From positions 26,873,501 through 26,937,500 of the forward strand of contig NC_092580.1 of NCBI RefSeq assembly GCF_037975245.1: DNA of 64,000 nt, read 5' to 3'. Positions 35,545 through 45,083 of this stretch are shown in pieces (the first letter of the stretch is position 1; each line of letters opens with the position of its first letter). Origin of the DNA: Apostichopus japonicus. Lineage: Eukaryota > Echinodermata > Holothuroidea > Aspidochirotida > Stichopodidae. The notes below the pieces were generated by a model, which saw only the letters and a list, made by a program, of their open reading frames with translations, was not told where the DNA came from and did not search any database. The translations under genes and the position numbers were made by a program.

Positions 35545-36537
35545 TCAATGAATTAGAAGGAATTCATTCAATTTTTTGTGACATCTGAAAGTTTGGATGA
35601 GTTTGTCGTTGGTCCCCCCCCGTATGATTTCACTCTTGTACATGTCAGCAGTCGGGGAATCAAGAATTAGTTTAAAGATATGCCAGTCCACTATACAGAT
35701 GCATGAAAATTCTGACAAAATTGCATCAAGAAAGAACATGCGACCTAACCTCCCCTAACGGTCTTAAATGATGGATCAGGTGCCTGGTCCTTACAAACAA
35801 ATATTTAATAACACATGCTTATTGAGAGTATCAGCTGTTTGTTTACAATTTGGCAAAAAAAACTGCCTAAATCCTTTGACTCACTGAAATTCCTCAAATG
35901 TTACGTCATTGGCTACTTCATTAGTTTGTCTGCAATCTATCAAAATATTCATATCTCTGTTTTCACAAATCTCATGCTTATTATAAGATTCCAGTAATTT
36001 ACATGTATTAAACTTCGTCACCTCATTTAGGTCAGGTTTAGTGCAATTTGGCTACTTCATAAATGTTACGTCATTGGCTACTTCATTAGTTTGTCTGCAA
36101 TCTATCAAAATATTCATATCTCTGTTTTCACAAATCTCATGCTTATTATAAGATTCCAGTAATTTACATGTATTAAACTTCGTCACCTCATTTAGGTCAG
36201 GTTTAGTGCAATTTGGCTACTTCATAAATGTTACGTCATTGGCTACTTCATTAGTTTGTCTGCAGTCTATCAAAATATTCATATCTCTGTTTTCACATGC
36301 TTATTATAAGATTCAAGTAATTTACATGTATTAAACTTCGTCACCTCATTTAGGTCAGGTTTAGTGCCATTTGGCTACTTCGTAAATGTTACGTCATTGG
36401 CTACTTCATAAATTTGTCTTCAATCTAATCAAAATATTCATATCTCTGTTTTCTCTAATCTCATGCTTATAATAAGATTCCAGTAATTAACATGTATTAA
36501 ACTTTGTCACCTCATTTAGGTCAGGTTTAGTGCCATT
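35545..36537. repeat. Diverged duplicate locus (copy 1) ending in a 165-bp tandem array of 4 units
   Basis: The left part (35545-35895) is homologous to 39010-39297 and the right part to 39952-40165 (shared GGATCAGGTGCCTGGTCCTT, ACATGCTTATTGAGAGT). The terminal segment AAATGTTACGTCATTGGCTA is tandemly amplified, with starts at 35896, 36061, 36226 and 36384 and periods of 165, 165 and 158 bp. Copies are nearly identical. Confidence 0.9.
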
Positions 36538-39009
36538 TCTTTTGGTATTTGTGAGTTGTACATTGATGGCATTCAAGTTGAAACAGGGACTAAAACTATG
36601 AAGGGCAGATTGGCAAAATGAGGCACTCACACAAATTTCCTGCAGCCTGACAAGTATTCAAGACCCAATTACCTTTATGGCAATTAACAACCTGCAATTT
36701 TGTATTCTTCTAGAAGTTTTCATAAATGCTTAAAGAATCAGCTTGTGATGGGATATTTCACCATAGAATGCAATATTTCAATCTCACAGGATTAGTTACA
36801 TCCGTAAGGATTTTGGCATGCCAATTTTGTCAAAAAAGAACATCAGTTCTTGCCCACACCCTGCTATAAAGTGATAAATTCTTTCTATAGGTGAATGTAT
36901 GTGACTGATCCTTCTAATCTTCATCAAATTAATTAATGGTTATGTTAGAAACGTTTTAAACTCTAACGCTGCTTTGTTATTTTCCCATAAACTTTATAGT
37001 ACAAGTAAGGCTAAACACTCTTTTCGTGCAATTTTTCTTTTAAAATATTCACAAATATTCATAATAGAGCCTTGCCTTTATTTCAGGCTGATTTCTGTCA
37101 CATTGAACACTTGAATTATTTGACCCTCATCTGTACATTCCTTCTCTTCTAAACAACTCTTTTTTTTTTTTGACATTACGTCACGTTAATTAAAAAATAC
37201 CATAATTGCAACTTCCTTCAAAGGTGTGGAAATATTTTCTGAGCATAATGATTGATCCATATTTCAACAAAGATTATGGCAGTGGGAAACAAGCAGCTGC
37301 TAGTTTATTGTCAGTTTTGTAGATTCTATCACTGTGTGTTGAATGAATAACACAGAGGTGTCTACTTTGGCAAGTTCAATTGCTGCTATCTAGTATTAAG
37401 TCTCAGGAAAGGTTATTATTTATTAGGCATGTTTTATGACAAATTTGAAAAAATGGAGAAATTTTGGTAATTCTTGTTCTTTGGTGTGCAGTGTATTCTA
37501 AGGTGATAATTTTAGATGATAGAAGTAAAGGTCATTTCTTATCCTCACTTTTGAAAAAATTTCATCTATCCTAAAAAACATGTTGTATGTATAACCCATT
37601 TATAATTTAAAGATCTTTAGGACTGTTTATGGTTTTCCTGCGGAAACGTGAAGTCCGTTCATAGAAATGTGAAGTCCATGGAAAGAGAAAAATTTTTCAT
37701 TATCCCCATTGGTACCTGTATTCCTCTTGGACATTTGTAGATGGAATTATGACTATAGATAAGAGGCCTTCTAGTAAGTTTAATACGATACTAACAGTAA
37801 GCAATGCAACTCATTCCATAAAATGTCTTCTTATTAAAAGACAGGTCAGTTTATGTCAGATCAGAAAACATGATTTTGACAGTGTGGGGGGGGGAGGTGG
37901 AGGAGGCAAGTGGATGGCAAAAGCTAACAGGTTTTTTTTGGGGGGGAGGGGTTTGGAAGTACAAAAATGCACCAGTGATAAAGTGCACATCACATGCAAA
38001 TTTAGGGGCTGCAGATGGGCTTCAGTTATGTTTTCAGTCGCTATATACCGGGCCGACCACAGGAAGGACAAGTTGATTGGAGGGGGAGATCCTTCCCCCT
38101 CCCCACTTGCACGGTGACTCCACTGTTAACGATATGTTAATTGTAAGTTGAAGTGATTTAATGCATCCCGCATGAAATTGTATTACATCGTTTCCTTTTC
38201 CATAAGAGGTAGATGGGGAGGAGCATGGGGTGACTTGAAGGATGAGAAATTTTTACATAAACGTAAGGTACACATTCATTCCTGATGAATTTGACATTTT
38301 GACAAGTGAATTTATCTACTGTACTTGAACTTCCTGAATACAGATGTGTTAATCATCTGTGGCAATTCTATATTTGCTACATGTATTTAAAATAATAGGT
38401 TGAATGTCTTCAATTTTTGTTCATGCCTTTGTTTAGTATGTGACAAAAAGAAAGATGGGTTCCTCTTTTAGTTGAAGTAGAAACCCTGAGATGATCATTT
38501 TTACTTCTGCTATAAGAGTGTTGAAGCCAATTAAAAGTAGCATTGTTCCATTTCAGTTGTGCAATAAAATTCCCTCTCCACAGTGTGAATGCTGTTGTTT
38601 ACAAATTCATTGGTTTTGTGTTCTTTTATTTGATTTGTATTTAAAGAAATTTCTCATATTACTCGTACCTACATTTCTTGTTTGGATATCCCCAAAAGCT
38701 GAATCAAATTAATGTCATGGAATATGTTAACATTGAACATTAAGTGTGGGTGTTACAGCTCATTTGATAGTACTTTCCCTATAATGTAGCGAAAAATGAC
38801 GAACAATACAAAATTTGTACAAAAGTTATGTCACTATGTGAGAAAAGTTGCTGTGTTGATGGAAGCTTTTTTTTATTGACTAGATGAAGCTGTCATGTGA
38901 CAACTGTGGAAATCTTCTTGTGAGAACATCAACTGATATGGTGACTGGGCCTAGCAGTCATTTCACCACACCTCAGATTCTCAACTTCACATATAAAAGT
39001 ACTGATCAC
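36538..39009. other. Intergenic sequence without recognisable gene
   Basis: AT-rich sequence between the convergent TBC1D25 and PIERCE1 genes. It contains short G-rich patches (about 37883-37960 and 38075-38115, GGGGGG/CCTCCCC), which may be MITE debris. No splice-consistent coding segment was found. Confidence 0.5.
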
Positions 39010-40165
39010 CAATTCATTCAATTGTCATGACTTCAAAAATTTTGTGCGAGTTCGTTTTTCAAGTGGTCTCCCCGTTTGAGTTTACTCTGTACATGTGCAG
39101 TTGGGAATCACAAATTGGTTTAAAGATATCGCAGTCCACTATAGAGACACATATAAATTCTAACAACCATCACTGGAAGTGTACAAAATTACCGCATCAA
39201 AAACAAACTCCTCCCCCAACCAGGTTTGACATTTTAGTTTGGATCAGGTGCCTGGTCCTTAGTAACAAATATTTACTAATACATGCTTATTGAGAGTCAA
39301 GGGCGGCGGAACCGGGGGACACAGGGGGCACGTGCCCCCCCACTTTTCTTCAGGTTAAAAATGTGCCCTTTTTCTATATAAAAATTGAGGTGTCTCAAGT
39401 TATGGCAAGAGGCCAGGGAACCAGAATGAACACTCGAGAAGGGCCGTTTCCGGCCATCTGAGGTGTTTGTAAAACCAAAAATTTTCTTTTATACGCTCCG
39501 CGCCAACCGATGGTGGCGCTCTGCTCAGATAGTCGTGCATAAAACTTTGCAAATCCTGGCTACGCCCCTGACCTTTAATGAATTTCTGTGGGTCAAAATC
39601 AAAGCTATTTCGAATGGGAAAAAAATTTGTTAAGATACTAACAAGAAATAAATTCGGAAGATTTCTACTTTAGCAACTAGCATGATTTCACCTCATTTTG
39701 TCTCAATAGAAAACTTGTTCCTTGCTTCCCAATTTGCACATTGGATATTGCAGTGCTAGTAGTAGTATGCATATTTTCCTTGAGGGGGGGGGCGTTGATG
39801 GAGTGATGTGTATACGCAAATAAGATAATACAATAAGAGTTATAAAGGGTTCTAAATATAAGGCTGCATCAGTCCAATCGAATTTCTGCAAAGTGCCCTT
39901 TGATGTCGGTGCCCCCCCCCCCCCAGATTAAAAGTGCTTCCGCCGCCCTTGTTGAGAGTATGAGTTGTTTGGTAACAATGTGGAAGAAAAATGCCAAACT
40001 CAAGTGAATCACTGGACGTGGTCAAATGCTATATCATAGGCTACTTCAATTTGTCTAATTTTGACTAATTTGTCTTGAATCTGATAAAATAATCTGTTTT
40101 AAACTGTCAGGCTTACTATGAGATTCAGCAATTAACATATACTAAACTTCATCACCTTTTTTGGA
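39010..40165. repeat. Diverged duplicate locus (copy 2), interrupted by a hAT MITE
   Basis: Matches 35545-36030 on both sides of an insertion (for example GTTTAAAGATAT, GCAGTCCACTATA, GGATCAGGTGCCTGGTCC, TATTGAGAGT, ATTAACATATACTAAACTTC). It has a single version of the 165-bp block that is amplified in copy 1. Confidence 0.8.
39298..39951. mobile_element. Non-autonomous hAT MITE, perfect TIRs and 8-bp target duplication
   Basis: Terminal inverted repeat CAAGGGCGGCGGAA is perfect at both ends. Flanked by TTGAGAGT at 39290-39297 and 39952-39959. The homologous uninterrupted sequence TTATTGAGAGTAT at about 35819-35831 is an empty-site paralogue that independently defines the insertion. The 654-bp interior has G- and C-runs but no transposase frame. 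Confidence 0.93.
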
Positions 40166-42801
40166 TCACTTTTCTTCCCATTTTATTGCAGACATGGTAG
40201 CAATTGTTTTCACACATTCTAATCTATTGTCCTTTCGTATATTCCATATTATCAGTTACCCCACTATCAGCAATTTTTGCTTTATTACCAGTTTTTATTA
40301 CACATTGGGGAATTACAACAGCTTCACAGTATCGATAAAGCCAAGGACACAGGCATTTCCCTCTCCCAACCTCCTCCCACCCCCTACAGTTAATAAATTT
40401 CATAAATTGCCTAAACTAAGTATTAGTATCCATTTTCCATATTTGCCCTTTTGTTGGAAAACATTCCAAATACCCCCCCCATTGATAATGCATATGGCTG
40501 GGTGATTCTTAAAACAAAGTGTTGAGGTACTTTACTGGCTTGCTCCTCTAACCAAAGTCACATGTCCCATCAAAGTTTGTGAACCGACCAGATTCAACCC
40601 TCTTCCAATGAACCTGCAGTTGTACAAGATAGGTCATCCATGGACAGTTTAGGAATATGTCTTGTACATAAAATTAAAAATATTTTTATATTATTTTATT
40701 TTCAATGCAGTTTACAGATTGACTGTAAAGGGTTCCTTGATCAAAGAATGATCACAAAGTTTAAAACTCAGTTGACAATTAAGTACCAAGCAGCTTGGGG
40801 TGTTGAAATCAGCTGCATCAGCGTTAATGATATCAGGAACATTTTCAAGTTTCATTGACAAAAAGACACAAAACAAAAGAAAATTTTTATTATTTTTTTC
40901 ATACAAATATATATTTATTTACAAATCCACCTTACTGACAAGTATTCCCCCAACAAATGCATATTGAAAGCAGTTTACAAATAGCCCATGCCCCTGTTTT
41001 ATCCATTAGCATGTAATATGACAAGCTGATAGAAAAAACTATATATATAACATTAAAAATTAAGGTATGACAAAGAAGAAGACTATTATCAGAGAGAGAA
41101 GACATACATAACTTGGCGAATCAAATAGTTGCAGATTGATATCAGAAGGATCATGGAAGAATAAGAGAAGGCACTTAATGTTCTAAATTGATTTAATATG
41201 GGGGTACGGTAACAGATATTAATATATTACAATGTTGAATATACAGGTACAATCCTGTGGCACATTGCTCTCTTTACACTGTCGCAGGTTTAGGAGACAT
41301 AACATCTTTTTTTTTCTTTTACTGTTTAAAAATCCTCAAATGTTAAATTTGTTTAATGTTTCTTAACTATTTTCGTGGATGTCATCCTTTGAAATACTTC
41401 CGTGAAATTGAGGCTGGTGAAATGTGACAAAATATCCGAGTGAAGGAAATATCTAACATGAGTAGCAGCAAGTTTAGTTCTGACCACATTCAATCGCAGT
41501 ATTCTGTTTGTTACAGCACATTTTGTGGGCAATGTTGATTCACCCTGACTAAGGATGCAGATTATCATTTACAATGATGGTCTGTGATAATTAATGATGA
41601 TAATGACTTACTAATTACACAATGAAGAAGAATTTAAGCATAATTGAAATTTTACTGCCAAACAGTTGCATAGAATAGCTCTTATTGTATTGTAGCATGT
41701 CACTGGTATGTTTTAATAAAATTGAAGAGAAGTCAAACACTGGCTGATCGTTCGCCAACTTTCAAATGCATTTCACTGCCACCTTCAAACTATTTTTCCT
41801 CAATTGTGTACTTTTAAACACTTCTTGAAGTCTGGAAATAATTTGCTGATTCAGAACTACAGGTTATGTTAAAGAAGGTAAGAAGGTGTATAAGCTGAGA
41901 CTTCAAAATAAAAAGCACTTTTATAATCAAATGAACAGTGCAATTTACAACATAGCAAGTTATACAGCATTCATAATCAAACACAAAATTCCTTCAATTT
42001 TTTTTTTAAACATGCCACTTTATCATCTACTGACAGTAGTACCTACTCCTTTTCATCTTCAGTTGAAACACAGAATATCTTGCTCCACAAAGGTCTCCTT
42101 AAACTACTTTTCACTAACGCAAGCAATATGTGATTTCTTGATATATGCATCTTAAACAGTCTAGACTAAATTTCAATTAAGTCTTAATTTTTAAAATGTA
42201 GTTGTGCTTGCTACTGTTTCTCGAAAGCAAGAAAGACACTTGTGAAATAATGCGCTCTGATAGAATAAAATTCTGATAACGATCCAAATTGACACCCAAA
42301 TCGACACCGATAAAGAGCCAACAGTGGACAATTTGTTGTGTGGTGGAGAGAGTGACTAAATTACAGATGTAATATCACCAATTAATTTTAGTGTTCAAAT
42401 TTTGTAAAGCAGACTTAAAGGATCTGAATTGTCTCATCTAACATACACTATTTCCTGTTTACATAAACTGATATTTGTACTTGTGAAGCAATTTGCCAAA
42501 TTTGCTATGTAATACCAGATAAAGATAGAATACCAGACTATACAAGCAACCACTCTTTCCTCCAGCAGAGGGAGAAAAAATCACTCTCACAAAAAACATG
42601 AATAAATTATGCTGAAGATAAGTAAACACATTCAAACAACTGGTTTATTCGTTTCTTCGATTTTGTTGAAATCTTCTGTCTTGTGGTAACAATGGCGGAA
42701 ATGCATTACATTCTGTGATGGTACAACTAATGTTTATCAGTTCAATGCAAATATTTCAATGTCCTGAATGATGACTGGCTAACTTTACTAGTAAGGAATC
42801 A
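40166..42801. other. Intergenic sequence / possible PIERCE1 3' UTR
   Basis: No recognisable coding exons. It should contain the PIERCE1 3' UTR on the minus strand. A minus-strand AATAAA (TTTATT near 42644) about 155 nt past the stop is one candidate poly(A) signal. Confidence 0.4.
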
Positions 42802-42870
42802 TCAAACCTTACTTTGATCCAGAGCTGTGTTTAGACCTTCATTTCTGTACATTCCACACTTTCCAAGATG
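42802..42870 (-). CDS. PIERCE1: PIERCE1 coding exon 4 (terminal as read)
   Basis: Encodes HLGKCGMYRNEGLNTALDQ, then SKV and TGA. Acceptor CTCTACAG. A strong donor-like AAA|GTAAGG occurs 10 nt before the end of the stop codon, so an extra downstream exon is possible (see findings). Confidence 0.8.
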   Translation of the reverse strand, partial: HLGKCGMYRNEGLNTALDQSKV

Positions 42871-45083
42871 CTGTAGAGAAAAGTGAAAATCAAAGATATA
42901 TTATAAATATAAATAGATAATCAAAACTTTCAAAATGAAGGACAATATTAAATGAACTTTTTAACTAAAGCGAATTGAAACAGGGAGTTAAAAAATGAGA
43001 AAAAAAATGCAACTGTTTAAGTATATAATAAAAGCAATTCAGAAAAGATTTCTTTCAGAGCATTTTCTTTTTCGTAGGGTGAACAAATAAGTTTTCAAGT
43101 TGCTCCTAAATTGAGATTTGATTTTAATGCAGCTTAACTTAAAAAAAATATCTGAAAATCGTAAGGAAATGAAAGGCATTACAGTAAACGTAAAGTAAAA
43201 AAAAAAACATAGTTTGAGAATGAAATCTTACCTCTGTGAACTTTTGTGATTTACAGTGAAAACTAGTTGGTACAGTGTGAACGGTTGGAGCTTTGCTGCC
43301 ATACTTCATGTTAGTAGTGATGTACATTATATGTTGAGCTTTGTTATTGTATCCTTGGAAGGACTCTGTCAAGAACAAAAGAAATAAATAGGATAATAAC
43401 AATTTTAGTGAAACATGTCAATATACATTGCAAACTACTATGCAAAATGGGAACATTGCTGTATATACAAGTTCAAAGATATGGATAGTACTTTTTGGAT
43501 GGAGTGTTAGCTCAGTGGTTAACGCCGGTGCCTTTCAATCATAAGGTCCCGGGTTCGAGTCACTCCCAAATTAATGTATGTCGTCCAGTTACAGAGTTGG
43601 TGACAATTAACAATTCATAATCATGGACGTTAAATATGAATGTAAGAGACTGACTTCGGTCAGCTTGCGGCTTTGATAAGCCCACAAGGCTTCTTCGCGA
43701 GTTCCTGCTTGCAGGAGGATCTAAATTACATACATACATACATACACAGCAACCATATTATTTATCAAGGGATCAATTTCAGATCCTTCAAAAGTTCTGT
43801 ACAATGCAAAATCTGAACATTCAATTATTCCCTGAATTTCTTATTGTTTTCAACTGTACATCCAGCCATATGAGCATATAATAAAAATAATAAGTAATAT
43901 TTATATAGCGCATATTTTGGTATATCTTAGCAAAGCTCAAACAGTAATATCCCCCCCCCCCCCCAGTTACACATAACCCCCTTGCTAGTGAAATACAAGA
44001 TAATAAAACTTGACAGGAAGAAACATGTTCTTAGGAAATGAGGAGAACACATAATCAAATCGATTAATTACTTTTTGGAAAGTAGCACAGTTAGCATTTG
44101 GTAATATTTTACCTCTACAGCCTTCACATTGATCAACTTTTGTAACAACTAATTTGAAATGAACTACAATCAGAAATTAGAATTTCTGAAGGGATCAACA
44201 AAATAAGAAATACGTTTTTGTGATCATCAAAAGAAAAATGATTTTCAGGCATTCAAACCACACTGATAGTGTGTAACAAATGTAAAAGTAAACCTTACCT
44301 GGATGTTCAAATCTGTCAGGGATTGTCTGAGTTTTGTAGTAATCTGAGGTTCTTTCTCCTTTCTCGTTAGGTGCCGCAGACTGATTGAAAAAGATATCAA
44401 ACAGGACCATTGATAATTTATGGGAATACGGTAACTTCATCTTCCCGAGAATATAGCATAAATTATATTCATACTTTAGTGGAGACAGAAATCATGTTGA
44501 TATGGCTTAAACTTTCCAATTTGTACTTTTCTGAAGGTTTAACTGTTCAAATTGTTACCCAAATATTGAAATTGGATTAAATAACATAACACTTTTGACT
44601 ATGTACAGTACAGTAGTCTAGTATAAGTTAATTTCTACTAAATAATGGTTTAATTTGGTAACGTCACTGATGCACTTTAACAAGTCTGCCAAACTGTATT
44701 CCAAAATGTATAGAGATTTACAATTTTCCATCCATTGATACACAGAAGCATTTCTGGGTTTTACACACCACCGTTGCAATAATATACAGTAGGGTACGAA
44801 ATAGTAACTGACACATTAACATAGGGCGACAGAACACAAGGGCAATTCCTAGTAGAAATTATTCAATACAAAGAAATATGTAGCAGCATCAGATAAAATA
44901 TAACTTTCTTAATATAAGATTGCACAGTACTGTGAGGTCATCTTCTTGGGGACAATTTTGAATGAATGGCTGCATTGTTAACTGAACAATGCTAACATTG
45001 TTAACATGAATGCTGCATTTGTATGGTATTCAGCTCACCTCATTGAGTGGAACATTCTGCATTTCTGGTTGTGATGATGCCAT
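42802..45083 (-). CDS. PIERCE1: PIERCE1-like ciliary microtubule inner protein (C9orf116 family), 4 coding exons
   Basis: Small axonemal protein; in vertebrates the Pierce proteins sit inside doublet microtubules of motile cilia near outer-dynein-arm docking sites and are needed for left-right patterning. Coding exons 45083-45039, 44380-44299, 43365-43232 and 42870-42802 sum to 330 nt (109 aa plus stop). All are GT-AG with continuous frame. Diagnostic motifs are GERTSDYYKT...IPDRFEHP (vertebrate ERTSDYYR...LPGRFNNP), YGSKAPTVHTVP (YGSRAPTVHEMP) and CGMYRNEGLN (GGMFRNNTFN). Human PIERCE1 is 136 aa; the tail after the MYRN block is shorter here. A pyrimidine-rich CTACAG just before the ATG exon suggests a separate 5' UTR exon. 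Head-to-head with NICN1. PIERCE1 fits better than PIERCE2 because of the N-terminal ERTSDYY and APTVH motifs. Confidence 0.9.
43232..43365 (-). CDS. PIERCE1: PIERCE1 coding exon 3
   Basis: Encodes (E)SFQGYNNKAQHIMYITTNM, then KYGSKAPTVHTVPTSFHCKS and QKFTE. Acceptor TTCTTGACAG, donor GAG|GTAAGA. Holds the YGS.APTVH motif. Confidence 0.93.
43501..43747 (+). mobile_element. tRNA-derived SINE, near full length
   Basis: The head 43501-43566 is tRNA-like: GGAGTG pairs with CACTCC, and there is an A-box-like TTAGCTCAGTGGTTAACG and a B box GGGTTCGAGTC. The unrelated body (GACTTCGGTCAGCTTGCGG ... CGCGAGTTCCTGCTTGC) is shared with 20951-21046 and ends in a (CATA)n tail. Inserted in PIERCE1 intron 2, antisense to that gene. 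No clear target duplication was seen. Confidence 0.85.
43873..43935 (-). repeat. LINE/SINE-type 3' tail, minus orientation
   Basis: Read on the minus strand it gives GCGCTATATAAAT followed by a TTATTATT-like run, the same kind of tail as at 19432-19468 and 50780-50868. Confidence 0.5.
44299..44380 (-). CDS. PIERCE1: PIERCE1 coding exon 2
   Basis: Encodes SAAPNEKGERTSDYYKTQTI then PDRFEHP plus one base. Acceptor TCAATCAG, donor G|GTAAGG. Holds the family-defining ERTSDYY motif. Confidence 0.92.
45039..45083 (-). CDS. PIERCE1: PIERCE1 coding exon 1
   Basis: Encodes MASSQPEMQNVPLNE; donor GAG|GTGAGC, phase 0. The start is inferred from frame and length, since N-termini of this family are poorly conserved. 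Confidence 0.75.

Noticed and set aside
31811-36537. CRISPR-like regularly spaced repeats
   Set aside because: Repeats are contiguous tandem units without unique spacers, in a eukaryotic genome.
37749-38117. 122-aa plus-strand frame
   Set aside because: Driven by G-rich low-complexity sequence (poly-Gly); no similarity and no supporting exon structure.
41353-41568. Possible missing PIERCE1 C-terminal exon on the minus strand
   Set aside because: An acceptor-like CACCAG precedes a short frame (PQFHGSISKDDIHENS), but it does not resemble the family tail, so it was not added.
43501-43566. Genuine tRNA gene
   Set aside because: The tRNA-like sequence is fused to a SINE body also found at 20951-21046 and ends in a (CATA)n tail; the anticodon loop does not fold cleanly to seven bases. 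A SINE head is the better reading.
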